A stretch of 64,000 bases of DNA from Chaunax sp. Z400 (taxonomy: Eukaryota; Chordata; Actinopteri; Lophiiformes; Chaunacidae), in the NCBI GenBank assembly GCA_037577475.1, contig CM075202.1:6161001-6225000 (forward strand), in the 5' to 3' direction. Below the pieces are notes generated by a model, which searched no databases, was not told where the DNA came from, and worked only from the letters and a program-made list of their open reading frames with translations. This document shows, piece by piece, positions 1 to 36,910 of this stretch. Every line of letters begins with the position of its first letter. Position 1 is the stretch's first letter. A program made the translations under genes and the position numbers.

Positions 1-3000
1 CATTTGTGGCTTCTTAATCCCTTAATACTCATAACATGTGATTGACATCCATGTTGTTATCATTTCATGACTGAAAGGCCTCAGAGTAACGCATAAAAAA
101 ACATTTCGTCCTTACCTGACACCTTTGTGTTTTAGAAATATGACGCCCTAATACCTATCATTAGAGTTTACGACTCTGAGAGACATCTGTGTTGTTGCGT
201 TGCTCATCAACAAAGATGCAGTGTAGTCTTGAATGTGTGATCTGGGCAGCTGCCCTGTGGAAGCTCGTGTGTCCGTCTGACCATGTGACTCTGATCTTAA
301 TTTGAAAATAGATCTGTGTTATGGTGTCACATAGGAAGCAGCAGGGATTCTGTGACGTCACCTAAGCTGCAACGTGTCTCTCAGAGATGGGGATGTTTTA
401 ACTTGTGCGGCGCCCACAATGTTGTTAATACTTGCTTGGAGCATTTCCAGTGTCAACCATCATTAATCTTCTGACTAATTCTAAATCCTTTTAAACTTTT
501 CACTTCATTTGGATATTGACTTTCTGTCATTAGTAGATGGATTAACTGTTTCTTGACTTTCCCACTAATTCTGGACACATCTCACCCTGCTCTAAAATGC
601 ACCAGTTTCCCTCTGGTCGTGTCCTCCTTACCTAGTCAACGTGCAAAGCTGCCCGTCCAAACTTGATGCAGACATTCACTTATATCAACAGCTGACCTTC
701 AGGTTATTTGTGTGAAAAGTCCACCGTTTCTCAGCTTGTATTCCTTACGGCTGAGACGTTGTGACGTTCATCATAGCAGCCGTTACACGCTGCTCACACA
801 CACCCTGTCGCTAGTCCGTCGCTAGCTTTGAGCTCACCGATCTGCAAATGATAGATGGCTGGGAGGATGTGACGATGGTGCTCCTGCAAAAATGACAAAT
901 GTGATCGATAAATGTCCAATTTAAGTGGAGCCTTCATGAATTGTTGGCATCCATCATGTCTCCTTCCTCTGTTTGCATGCTACCAAGTGAGGTGGTCAAA
1001 AGCAAAACAGATGAGACGCATACTGTGGTCACAGTGTATGAAAATACTCTTATTATTCCTGTTGGGGTTGGTCCCTCACTGCAGACTAGCTTAGGCAAAC
1101 CAACGCACTGTGAATGACCCTCATGCCAAGTGGCCTCGTTGTGTTTGAATGTGTAAACCAACATTCAAATTGGTTATGGGCTGTCATAGAAATGCATTGC
1201 TCTTCAACAGTGGAGCTGGACAGACATTTTCCATAGTAAATATAGAGTGTTGTAAGTATTCCCTTTGTTTGTTGGCTATAGTGGTTCAGATTGTGATTCA
1301 GATCATGGATGAAATCATTATTTGTAATTGAGTTAAAAGTTTTAAATAATCATGATATTGATTTGCAGTCATACAGCCCAGCCTTACTGTATGCATTTTT
1401 TTTTAACCCTTTTTAATACTTGTGACTCCCACTATAGTCCAAACAATAAATAACATAATGATGGATTTTCAGACCAATCAGATGGTTGAAACTTTTGGCC
1501 TGATAGTCTGCTCTCTTTAGGACTGTAACTCTCCAGCAGCAACACAATCGCTGTGAAACACATCATTTGTATTTGGATACAAAAAAAGAAATTCGTAGAA
1601 ATTTTACACCGCCTGAACAATTGATCAGAGACAATACAACGCGGAACGCCTTCTTTCACGATGTTTTCTGCACATCCTTTAAATTCAAATGTTTTGAAGT
1701 ATGTTAAAATTAGTTGAAACATCAATTTTAGTTCTACGACTATTATCTGCATGAATTGGGATGCATACAATATGTGCAGTTTTGAATTGTGTTTCTGCAT
1801 CCGTGTATTTCTGTTGTCCCTCTTTATGTATTTGTCTCTTTGAATACACTGTATGTGCGTGTTGCCGTGGTCAACTGCGTCCCTGCCCCTGGTGTGCAGG
1901 TGCTCCGGGGTCCTTGTGGGGGGTAATTAAAGCATGTCATTACACGGGCAGTTAAATTGTCACTGTACCGTGGAACCTGTTTGAAATGATAATGGCGCTC
2001 AGCTGTAGGCTGTCCTGAATTACTCAGCAGTCAGGCGCCCTGTTGCTTTGGATCACAAATTAGCCTGTTAATGTTTCTGAAGCATGTCTATTGCTGGAGT
2101 GGCTCTTAGACTTCTGAAGGCAAATTAGCACCTAAGGAAGTATCTGACAAACATCCATGAGAACAGCCTGAGCTTTGACCTGATTGTTTGTAACCTTCTG
2201 TTGTTTGTCACAAGTTTCACATGATGCTGAGGTGTTGTGGAAGAATTGCAATGTGATTACCAACCTTGTTGGACTAGTATTAGTCAGATATGGAGATCTG
2301 TCATAATAGTTAGAATATCAGCTGATTGTTAGTGTGCATGACCTGGAACTTTCTGATATTTCTGTTGTCTTAACACGAACTTTTTCTTGACAGAGCCTGA
2401 GAGTCTGTTTGTGTTTGGTTTCGGTCTCTTTTTAAAAAAAATTTAGGATGTTTTAATATTTGTTTTAAATTAAAATTCTAATGTCTGAATATTCTTCAAA
2501 ATTAAAAGTTTGTTAGTCTTTGAAAGGCTGAGTACTTACTTCCGTTACAACCCGTCTTTGATTAAGGCATGAAAAAAAAAGTTTCCATTTTAAAGCATGC
2601 AAGAAATTTGGTGCAGTTTAGCGCATTAAGATTTGAAGCATTAAATAGACCTGCTTCTGCTCTGACCACCATTTATCCTTCAGATTGTTTTTGAGTAAGT
2701 GTTTTACATTAAATAACCAGATGTCTCCTCTGACATGTCTGTGGTTTGCGTGTGAAGTCGTTTGGCTTCTGCATGTTTCTTTGACATGTTGTCCAGGATC
2801 ATGTCGGTTAATTAGGAACAGGAGGGGAGGGGTTTGTTGTATTGGAAGTGCATGGGTATTGGGTAACGGCCCCGTTGGCATGGAAGCAGCATGCTCAATG
2901 GGCCGTGCGTATGTCAGCACAGTCGGTACGCACCAGCCAGCCAAATGCCTTGCCTTGAATGCAGCATCTCTTGGCACTGGACTCTGGCAAGCAACTTAAA

Positions 3001-6000
3001 TTACCCAACCCCACCACCTCTCTACCCAGCAGATATATGACAGCTATCCAGTCTGTAACCTGCTCTCTCAACCACACCTGTAGTTGTAGTAGTGTAAATG
3101 GATATTTTCTTGTAAATTCCTGTTATCAATGGGACAGGGAATGTCAGGTTGCATCTATCGTAGGGTGCTAGATGTTTGGATGGGTCTTCTTCTGGGATTT
3201 TATGTTGGAACTGAAAAGATGAAACATTTTTATGTCAAATAGCATCACAACTCTGGTAAGCCTTTGCATATTTGTATGTCTGGCCCAGGTGGAAGTGAAG
3301 TTTTGATCCTTTTGCATCAGATTCTACATGCCCACGATTGTGGATCTTCAATACAGCCCTCCTCTCAAACAAAGTACAGTTATGTTTATTGCGGAAGTCA
3401 GAAAGGATACTCCTCCTCCTGCCAACATCGTCACTACAATAAGGATTTCGCCACCGTAGGTCGTTGATCCTTGCAGCTGAACAGATTGAGGAACTAGACC
3501 AAGACAAATTTGCATTTGATTCCAACGTCCAAGCAGAAATGACAGGAAGCTGGTTCAGCTCACACCTATTTCTTTCTTTTTTTCAACTTCTACCCTTGAT
3601 TGGAAGAAGCTTCATCCCCGACCCCCCCAAGAAACTCATACAAGCTCCTCTTCCATTGGAAAACTCTCTAGACTCAACTCTCTGACTTAGTGACATTCAA
3701 CCTGTTCGGTGTTATTATTGACCCTCGGTATCATTAAAATCTATTGAAATATTTTCATAATGATTAATTAGAATGAAAGATGCAACTGATGATTCCATGG
3801 GATCATCTTTCACTCTATCATTCCCAATATTGAGACGGCTATTATCCATTAATGCCAATTAAAACTGACAGAGTGCCGCTGTTACTCATCCATATGTTTA
3901 CCAGTAATTCAAAAGATCCGAATCTAAAGGCAGAAATTGCATCTCATGCTGTTGTGCCCACTGCCCTTACTATTTAGCCGAGATGGCGTAGCTTGCTGCC
4001 CTTGCTGGAATAGCGTAGACTCAGCCCTAGTAAAACCAAAAGCTGGGATTGACATCACAGATTAATGAAGATTACATGCAGCGATTACTGGCCACGGGAC
4101 GAATCGTGATGACCTCATGTCCAATCTGAAGGCAATAAATCAGGAGATGTCAGTGGAACTTCCCATGGAGGAGTTGGGAACAGGGAGGTGGACGGTCTCG
4201 TCACCTCTCAATGACACGAGGATACAAACAGCTCACGGTTACACCTCTCTGAATTTTATAATAAATGCATTGAAAGGCATAAAAAAAAAAACATCCTCTA
4301 GGAATTCCTGTCAAACTCACTTTGACTTTCCCCAAGAGGCAGAAATGAGTCAATCAAACCTCACGTCTATGATTCAGACGCCCCTCCATTGATACTAAAT
4401 TGTTGGCAGACTGCGATCTTGCATGGGATTACACACCAGACCTGGATCTCACATTCTTAGTATTCTTTAAATGCAAACATGCACATCGCCCCACATGCAG
4501 AAGGCTGACCCTTCTTTTGAAAAAGAAGCGTGCAGATCACATGCTTATTGACCCCATCCTGCCCCAGCTTCCACTTCCCACTGCCACCTCTCTCTGTTCT
4601 CTACCCCTTTTTATTTCAGTGGCCACCTTCCACTCACCCATCCACCCCTCATCTGGCGTGGGAAACTACACCTGTGGCTCTCCCCAGACATGACCACCGT
4701 ATCCTTTTGCCTTCACCTTAATGGTCTTTTTGTGACGACCCAGGTGACTCAACCTGAATTCAATGAAGGATGCAAAGTCGACGGCACTCCGGTGTTAAAT
4801 TTCAAACAAGCACAGATTCACTGAGTGCATGACACAAAACATCCAATATTTTTCACCATGCCCCCCTTCTCGACTTGAAAACTAGGATTTCTCTGGGTAA
4901 ATCCTCTAATCCATTAGGGGAAGGGCTGTGTGGGGTTTTGGAGATTTGACTGACAGGATTCTTCGTGGTCTTGGATGAAGTGTTCCACACTGTCAAATGT
5001 AGTTCACAACATGAGAAAAAAAGGGGAGGTTAATGAAATTAGTGTATTTTCTGAGATGTAGCACAGTTGGATATAAGATTAGGACCCATGCTTTCACCAC
5101 TGCCAGCCCTTTTGGACTTTATCCATGCAACTGTCCTGCCCTGGCTCAGTAGCACACATGCTGACACTTATTGTCCTCGTGCTGACTGTGTCTCTTCATT
5201 GACAATGGTTTTGATTGGGATGGGGGTGAGTTATGGTGTTGGGACAAGGGTCTTTGTTCAGGAGCCTTCCCCCCTTCCCTCCCCCCACTCCTCCCCTTTA
5301 TCCCCTGCCCATCCATCTATCTTGTTCGAACCATTTGGGCAGCTGTCACTTAATCCAGCTAATCACAGACTGGGATGGTCTGTGGGAAACCAGTCTAGTC
5401 CCTGGCTTTGCTCGACCCCAGCGTACACTGACTCAGGGAAGTGTTTACTCAGACCTTACAACATGTAGGCATTCGAGCAAGCCTGGATTTTATGTAAACC
5501 CTAAAGGTGGAGGTCATAATGTAGCAGCCTGTTCTTTATTTGATTTTTGAGTCTCAAAACAAGGTGTTCCTGCAACACTTGCATAGTCTGATGCAGGAAT
5601 GCATCAGCGCAAGATCACTTGCCACTAATGCTTGCATTGCGAATCATCGCTCCTCTTGTATGCATTGGCATATGCACCCACCCACCCACCCACATGCTCA
5701 GACTGGGGCAGCTAGCCCATCCTTTTGTGGTAGGGGGAGGGGCGATGGGTGGAAAGGTCAGAAGCCGGGCTACATGTCGTGGGATGATCCACGTTCATGT
5801 CAAATAATCCATCTCTCAGGCTGCATCTGTTGTGCGTCTGAGGTTGAGTGTGATGGCAGAGCGTCTGGCAACATCAGCACCAGCATCATTCCTCGTCTCA
5901 CTTTTTTCTCACTTATCTCCTCTAACTACACCTCTTCTCAATCACCTCCCTTTCCCCTGCTTAGTTCTGACCTCTCTTAAGTCTTACCGGTAGCTACGGT

Positions 6001-8487
6001 CTCACACAGCTGTGCCCCCCCCCCCCTGTCCAAACTCTGATCCAAGCCCTTTAGCTCACCCCTATCCCTTCATCTTCCATCCCCTTCTCTTGTCACCCGT
6101 GGTCCTCCACAATAACACTTCCCTCCCCTTCCTCCCACCACGACCCACAGCCAGACAAGCCTACTTAATCCAACAGCCCAGCATCAGCCAGCCTACCAGC
6201 TTGTTGGTCCCCCAGATCAACAACACAGACTGACGCACACATACACACAGATACATTTTTCAATCCCCCCCCCCGCCTGTGCTTTCTCTCACGCTTAAAT
6301 GAAACACCTACAAGTCCGTCACATACATGCTTTTTTGTACCACCCCCTAAAGCCTACATCCTATCAATGACATACAGTAGAGGTCACAGCAGTCACACTG
6401 CGGCTACTACAACTGTCACTGGCGGTGACGTAATGAGTGTTATTTAGGTCAACTGGTTGCCTAGCAGTGTGCCCTGCAACACACCAGCTAGATTACTCCT
6501 GTGATGCTGGTTAGAGTGGGTTCCGTGTTTGTGTCAGAGTGTGTGTTTGTGTGTTGTGCTCATGTTTTTTTATTCAAACTACGAAATGTTTGGGCTTTTG
6601 CCACATGATTGCAAAGAATTTTACCTTTTGCTTGTTTCAAAAGCAATCCCCTAACATCCAGAGTATCTGTCTACCTACAAAATTACAAAATGTAAGGGGT
6701 TACATTTAAATATTTCTTATATTATAAAATGGAAAAGAAATGTATGTGGAATTACGGTGTTAGTCCAATAAGATCGGGTATCCCAGGTAAAATTAAGGCT
6801 GCAACTAGTGATTGTTCTTCTTATTTGATTAATTTTGGTCTTTTGATTATCATTTAATCATTGTGACAAAAAACCACCCCTTTTTCTTTCCAGAGCTAAG
6901 AGACATCTTCAATTAACAACCAAAACCAGCCAGTTCAACTTTATATAAAACAGAAAAAAGGCAGCTAGACATTACATTTGTGAACCTATTAATCAACTAA
7001 TCATTCCAGCACAGGGTGAAACACATTTGTAAATGCACTGCTACTGTTATATGCATAAGTTAGTGTAAAACAAGATAATCCCCTTAGCTGCTGATTTGCC
7101 TCACTGTCTGACAACCAAGGACAAAGCTAGGCAGATTTTGTCTCGCACAGCTAATATTGGCAAAGTCACCTTCTTAATGGACATCATACCTGCTGAGGCT
7201 TTATTTTTCCTAAAAACATGGTGGAAGACCTGCCTTTTTCTGTGCATTTTTTAAAATTAGTTTCTTATGTTAAATTTGTTTAGAGGAAATCTGAAAGTGA
7301 TGCAAAGAGACGCAGGAAAAAGGTCCAAGTGTGTTTCAGTGGTGGGCTTTCAGAAAACATCAAGTCTAGTCAGTGGTTAGAAGGTAAACCATCACATCTG
7401 GGTCTCAATAGTCCTTTTTACACAGAGATCGCACAATAGCGCTGCAACAAAGACTGTTCTCTACACCGCCTTTGTTTGTTTACTCTGAACAAAGTAACGC
7501 TGCAATGCTGCTTCCATGTGTGACTCTAAATAACATTATTACCATTATGTAAAAAGTACCTGGTACCTGGTATTACTGTTTTAGTACCTCCTCCGTTGCG
7601 GTTCCAAGCGAGCCGAGCAGGTACTAAAAGGTCACGTCTAACATTACAGACCACTGATTGGTCAATGCCCGATACGCACGGAGTATCCTGCACAGCACAA
7701 ATCAATGGCCGCCACCCTCAAAACAGCCAAGCTACTTTAGCGACCATAGGTGCAGACGTTCCTGTCTGTGAGCTTTAAAAGTGCTTGTAGTTTGAAATTT
7801 TCCTTCCACTCTTCGTGCTGAGTTAAGCTATCCACCTTATGGCTCTAGCTTTCCCTTTAATGTAAATACATCGGAGTAGTGTCAGTTTTCTCATCTAATT
7901 CACAGTTAGAATGTGAATAAATGTATATCTGATCATGTTAAACTCAGTGTAATAAAGGTATTAATATCAGGTTTGTGACTTTTTCTTAATAAACTAGTCA
8001 GAGCGCGGCTATATTGATTTAATTGAAATATTTGTTTTTGCATGGTGTGTAAAATGTCAGCATTATAAATATTGTAAATTTACAAATTTGGACTGCAAAG
8101 TTATTTTTAAGTCAAAATAACTCAAATGCTAGGTGTCTACATTTGCTGTCCTACACCCTCATTTGGCTTCTTCCCAAACAGTTGTGCTCAAGGTCTCAGG
8201 TCCTTTAAATTAATGATTGGGTTTACTGGCGTTGTTGGGAAGTGATGCTAAGCTACGTTGCAGCATTGCTCTGCAAAAGCTTACGGTCACAGCTGTTCAT
8301 CTTACATCATCGTTGAGGCTAAAGCGTCACTGATGCTGCAGACTGCTGTTAGTTGGTGGTTGCACATTCTTACTTTCCTGCATAGAAATCATAAACTCCT
8401 CTGCTTTGTGTTGGGGACATGAAGCAAAGAGATTCTATTTTGTCCACATTTCACATGACTGACTTCTCTTTTTTCTCTCCCCCCCAG
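1..8487 (+). other. jag2: Intron 2 of jag2 (3' part)
   Basis: No exon-like segment encoding a signal peptide or MNNL domain was found on either strand, and no open frame here resembles a known protein. The next coding sequence is exon 3, which begins in phase 0, as Jagged exon 3 does. The stretch is therefore read as the end of a large second intron. It contains a polypyrimidine-rich zone (about 5.2-6.3 kb, with long C runs), a repeat fragment at 7549-7780 related to the element at 26475, and two compositionally distinct patches (about 1900-2130 and 3770-4110) that look like candidate conserved noncoding elements. Confidence 0.7.
7549..7780 (+). mobile_element. Fragment of a dispersed DNA-transposon-like repeat
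   Basis: This segment aligns by eye with the element at 26475-26973. Both carry GGTTCCAAGCGAG, ACTGATTGGTCAAT, CACGGAGTATC, AAATCAATGGCCGCCAC and AGCTACTTTAG in the same order. Terminal inverted repeats are not evident here, so this is an internal fragment of a nonautonomous element. Confidence 0.65.
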
Positions 8488-31288
<22,801 letters not shown>

Positions 31289-32076
31289 GAAACAAAGGAC
31301 TCGCAATTTGGAAGCGAGAGAAGCTGCAAGGCAGTGACTATTCTTATTTTTGGACTACATTTCGGAAGAAAAAAAAGGCTTTGCGTTTTTATAAGCCATT
31401 CTTTGTTTTCATGTTTTTGTCACTGTTACCTGAGATGATTTTTGAATCAAGAGGCTAGAGATACAGTGAACATTTTTTTTTTTTTTGCTTGTGTTCACTT
31501 AATTTCCTTTCGTTCTGTACAAAAGGAGCTGATATGTAACAATTATTCAGGAGGCAAAAGAAGCTCTCTCCAGTTTTTTTGTTTATGGAATTATACCATT
31601 AAAGAAACGATGAATCACCAAAAAGGAGAAAGAAACAACTTGTATAAAGATTTTTTGTTTTTTTTGTTTACTGATGATTATGATTTTGTTATATTGTCAG
31701 CGGGTTCCTGTTCAGTGTCTGGGGGACAGTAAAGGAAGAGTTTTGAGGGAAATGGACTGTTGCAGCCACAGTAACAGAGGAAACCCTCCCTTTGCTCTGT
31801 TTCCAGCTTTGCCCACCAATCCACCTGTGGCCATCATTCGCCAGCCTTACCAAAACACTTGGCCTGGAGGAGAGAGGGGACAGAAACCCCAGTGCCTACT
31901 ATGTGGCCTTCCATTTTTTTTCTCCTGTCTCTCAGTTGTCTTGGCTGAAAGCTCTGTTTGAGGATTTTTTGCAGTATTTGAGTTGGTAGCAAGTGCCTTT
32001 CTAAGAGCCGCGTTAAGGCTCCAAGTTGCGCTGCCCAGTTTGACCTCCTTGTACTCAAATCTCAAAGGGATGTAAG

Positions 32077-32188
32077 TGTACATTTAAAGAGTTCAATTTC
32101 ACAGCAACGCCATGCAAGGTATTTGATCAAGACAGAAATGAATACTCTGTACATATGTGTAAATACTAAAGGAGTCGCTGTGTATATT
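32077..32188 (+). promoter_or_regulatory. Cluster of Pumilio-recognition-like motifs in the 3' UTR
   Basis: The Pumilio consensus UGUANAUA occurs exactly twice, 2 bp apart: TGTACATA at 32148-32155 and TGTAAATA at 32158-32165. Near-matches TGTACATT (32077-32084) and TGTATATT (32181-32188) flank them. PUF-family proteins bind this octamer in 3' UTRs and usually repress the mRNA. Function here is inferred. Confidence 0.5.
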
Positions 32189-33320
32189 TGAAATAAGTAA
32201 CTTAAAGACAAGTCACACATTTTTATTATTATTGTTGTTATTATGATTAATATTATTTTTATTTTTTTTTACAATGCCATTCCTTTTATTTATGCCAGTC
32301 AAAATAGGCACGTTTTATAACACTTCATATCCAGAGTCCCACCATTAGGAATCTTTACAATGAGGCACCACCTATGAAGGGATTTCTGAAGGGTTTACAT
32401 ATGGTTTGTCATGAGGATGCTTTTGTTACTGTCACACCAGCGTCGATGTCTTTAGTGCTTATGAGTTAGACCCTAAACATAACCGTCACCAGGACAATCA
32501 AACATTTGCATATTTGATGGTAAAGCGCTGCCTTTTTCCTGGCTATTTGTGGTCCAACATTACTATATCTGGTCTGAATCTTTATTTTACTTTAGATGCA
32601 AATACATCACAATTCTTTTGCACTTAATCTCCAATATTTAAGAAGGCCTGTATTGCTATTTAAAAGATGTATAAGTGATGGACTGAGTTCTTAGTATTTC
32701 AGAATGGAATTACGAAACAGACTACATTTCTAATGTGGTCATATTTAAGCTAAAACCAGTGAAAATTTTGCGGAAAATAGCTTCTATAGATCCTTGATAT
32801 TGAGAAATTTGTAACAAAGTTGCCCTTCTGGACACTTTTCAATCAGTGTTGTCACAGTAGGCATTTTGCCTGGCAACTAAGGGAAAAGGCCTACTGTGAC
32901 ATCACAAATAGGGTGTGGCAGGAGGTCTTCTCCATGATTTGATCCAGTCGCTACGATGTGTTTCTCTTTCATTTTAAACTGGCTTACAATTATAGGTATG
33001 ACTGATTTTGGTTGGATTTGGTTTAAAAATAATTTTAAAAAGCAGCTCTTGTCATGCAGTTTCACAAAGCTGCGAACATTATCGCCTTATAAAGTTCTCG
33101 AACCATTTCTAAACCCATCACAAACCCTTTTATTTCAGGTGCCTTAATGTAATGAGCAATGCATTATTATTATAATCTCAATGGTCATCTTTTTATGTTG
33201 GTTTTTTTCACTATTAAGGAAAGTAACTCTTTAAAACATTGTGTGGTGTATAGTGGTGTGTTTTATTCCCCTGAGTAAAGTGCTCTCCTTGTCTCACTTT
33301 GCTCTCATGGAGATTTCTGG

Positions 33321-33326
33321 AATAAA
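33321..33326 (+). terminator. Candidate polyadenylation signal (AATAAA)
   Basis: This is a canonical hexamer about 2.0 kb past the stop codon, with T/G-rich sequence (GAGTGTCATGAATGTGGATG) about 55 bp downstream. A good candidate, but not the only one. Confidence 0.4.
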
Positions 33327-36300
33327 ACACTTAACTGGAGGATTTGATAAAAAAACAGTCCACAATGGCTCTTTAGAGTGTCATGAATGTGGATGTTAGT
33401 CGGTCAAATGTCGAAATCACGCATTAGCTTCCTGTTTGGTTTAAAGGCTTTAATGAAGGGAACAATATTTGCAGATGTTTTTGCTATCATGCAGATGTGT
33501 TTTAAGTTACCAACTCGGTTTAAAATCATCCCTTATCATATCATGTCATTGTCTCAAAATGCCATCGCATTTTCTGTAAATGGGACGCAGCAAAATAAAG
33601 AATTAAAGATGCATCACTGCTGGTGTTACAAGCTGAATATGCATATTGTATACATTTTATTATTCAGGAGTTTTATACGAAGTGACAAGGTTTCCATTAT
33701 TGGAGTGGATGTTTCATTGTTCTAAATAATCATCCCAGTTATTTATTAAAACAGTTTTGACACATCTTGATTACGCTTGTAATATTTGGTTTGCAGCACA
33801 CAACATTGGAAAAGCACTATCACTGCTGAAATGTTACTGTCCATTAAGCATTAAGCAAATGAATGGGGGTGAACCTCCGTAGACCAATAAGTGATGACGT
33901 GTGAGAGGGAATCTGAATTCACAAAATAAAGTCCACTTCTTACTTCTAAACTTTCGACCATATCAAACAGCCTTCCTCAGCAGATAGAGTATGCTTAGTG
34001 TTCATCGGACTTCCGATGTTCCTAATTTTCATTTCCAACTACTTCCTGTTGGAGTTTTCATCTGTTTTTTAACTAGAAGGCACCAAAACGGTCCAATACG
34101 TATTCACACATCAGGTCACCTCAGGATTAACTCACAACCTCTAACTGTTCCCATTTGCACAAGAATAGCAACCTCCTGAAACCTTGCAGTCTTTGCCCTT
34201 GCCGCCGTCTGTGTGGGCTGAGGATGACTCGGATGGATCGATCCAATAACCTCACCAGCCTCCCATCACTCTCGCTTCCCTCACCACCACCAATGGAACC
34301 TCATCTCCTGTTCTGGGCCGATACAACCTCCGCCAATGGGAGGCTGGCGCGATCATCCTGGCAACATAAAGATGTGAATGTTTCATGAGTAATGTTATGA
34401 TGCCTGGTGGAGTGGTGGTGGTGGGGTGGGACGCTTTCCCTCCTGAATCCCATGGGTGCCCCTGGCTGGCGCTAATAGGACCTTCCCCTTGTCGGAAAGG
34501 CTGGATCGACTTACACAGCTTTGTGGAAGTGCTGGAGTCATATGGGGAGAGGGGAAGGGAGCTAATGTTTACAGATATATTAATCTATGACTCTAAGTTT
34601 AAGAAGGGTTTGGTCCTCTAGGCCTAGCATCATTTGATCCTATAAAGGGATAGACCTGATTTCCCACTTTGTATTAGAATACTGTGTTTTTATACTGGAG
34701 AAATGCTTCATATGTGATTTCATTTTTTGGTTCTTACATCTCTATTTGTATAACATGGTGTAAGCACAGACTCTCACATAGGAATGAGGCCCAGTTCTTG
34801 AATTATTCCAGTAACAATACTGAATGTCCAGCATTTATTGGTCAGTTTTCAGCATGCGACTTAATTGGTCACATCATCACACCAGCAAATCAAGGTTATA
34901 GAGCTGTAAAATCCAGCTGCAGTGAGTTGTGCTGCATCTAATTCTCATTATTCATTCCCATATCAATTACTTTAACCATATGGCATTAAATTGTGTGCTT
35001 CTGATGTGTTAAATCAGTGGAGCTGCCCTTTAATGCCCGATTACACAGCAGCTCTTTCGACGACATTGTGCTTTCAACTTTGTCATAGTACTTTAGGGTG
35101 ACTCCTCGCCTGTGAGGTCCATGTGGGTTTCTTAGTTTGGTGACGACACCCAAAATCAATCTTGGACCTGCATCTTTCAAAAATCTGATGCAAAGCCTGA
35201 AACCAGAAGCCTGGAGGTTGTTCTAGCAAGAATATTCATGACACATTCAGCAGTCACATATGGGGCCTCAGGTGTCTACATACTTTTGGCCAGGATCAGG
35301 TGGTACAGTTTTTGTTGTTTTTTTCCCAGTTGATATTAAATAGAACCTGCAAAGAAGATGCATAAGAATGGTTTACAACATGGGTACAATTACTGTGAGG
35401 ATTTCTCTGCTCTTTCTAATTTTTTAGACTTTTCAGAAGTCCTCACAGAAAAGTTGATACGGTTCTCTATTAATCAACAATAAATAACGTCAACTTCATA
35501 TTTGCGTGAATATTTTAACTAGGTGAAGCTCGGATGTTCCCTTGCATTTAAATAGGTTTCTCCAGTATCCTTACTTAGTTTAGAAATGTTTAGGTCGGTG
35601 ATTTGGAAACTATTTTGTTTTCTGATTGGAGATTCAAGTAACAAAAGTAAATAAATAAAATTACAACGTATAAAGTACATTCGGTCTTTGCAGCAAATAC
35701 AGTATACGATCAAATCTAGACAAGTAAATGATTGTAGTGATCATTTATTATTATTATTTGGAAACTAAATTGCTTGTAGTCAAGTCTGTTTTAATTTATA
35801 TTGCCCCAAATCACAAATTTGTCTCAAACGGTTTGTAATCTGTATCTACAGGGTACAGGGATGTCCTTACACCCTCGTTTTTGGAGAAAATGGACGTGAC
35901 TAAATTTAACCAAATTTGTTATTAATGATCAATAATGTAATATCAAGTAAATATTTTGATTTAGAAGTTGTTTTAATGTCGAATATTATTTATTTATTTC
36001 CTTATACATACTTAATACAATGTATTGATGTCTTGTGTGATGTGATGCCAAGTTGCGTTTGGGACTGTCAGCATTCGTACACCCCAGCCACCACCACTGA
36101 TCCCAGACTGTATCGGTAAACTGACACCAGATTCCAAAAGTGGCTCCTTACAACAGCCAAGGACATCTCAATGTGCTGCATTTGTAAACACGTAGTACTA
36201 CTACACCGAGCTCAAAATGGCCGAAAGCATTTGCAAGCGGAGGAACCAGCTGAAATGCGGAGGAGACGACTGCTTCTTTTGCTTCAGTGTATTAAATCAG

Positions 36301-36910
36301 AGCAGACGCTTTCATACACACCGCAGACTGCAGTAGACTGTGAGATGGTATTTTGTGTGTGCTCCTGCCCCGTTTGACTGCTCTGTGCATTTGTTGATGT
36401 GGGTCTTTGGGACCATCTGACAGTTGAAGCAGCTGAGTGACAGGATTTTAGGCTAAGCCCTCCATCACACACACACAAACCAAACATGGTGCTTATGGGA
36501 CACAGAGCTGGCACGTGCTGGTGGACAGCGGGCTGCAGCTGGCACTGTGAGCTGACTGAGGCAGGGAAACAGGCCACAATGGGTCTGTGTGTGTGTGTTG
36601 GCTGGCACAGCTAGTCTGCTTTGCCACCGTGGTAATTCTCCAACATACCCTCTGCACCGAGAGGTGGGGTGGGGGTCAAACTGGCACAAGGGGCAGAGGG
36701 AGTGCAACTAGGAGGCTGGTGGCGGAGCAGCTTTTCTGGGACATCTGTTCACTGTGTGTATGCATGTGTGTCTAAATGAACAAATGTGTTGAAAAGAGAA
36801 GAACCTAAATCCAAAAATTGTATCATTAAAAAATAAAGGTCCTCAAGGATGGAAACCCCTTCTCTTTACTCAAAATGTGCTTTATTTATAGCTGCAGGTT
36901 AGGACGTTTG

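Larger units (their letters stand above)
31289..33350 (+). other. jag2: jag2 3' untranslated region (end uncertain)
   Basis: AT-rich sequence follows the stop with no further coding potential. The 3' end is placed after the AATAAA at 33321-33326, which is followed by T/G-rich sequence. An ATTAAA at 31598-31603 and AATAAA at 33594-33599 or 33925-33930 are alternatives. The UTR holds a cluster of Pumilio-type motifs and an inverted repeat (CACAGTAGGC ... GCCTACTGTG) at 32850-32901. Confidence 0.5.

Noticed and set aside
1..8487. Search for jag2 exons 1 and 2 (signal peptide, MNNL)
   Set aside because: No segment encoding the expected Cys-containing MNNL motifs with flanking splice sites was found; they must lie upstream of the window.
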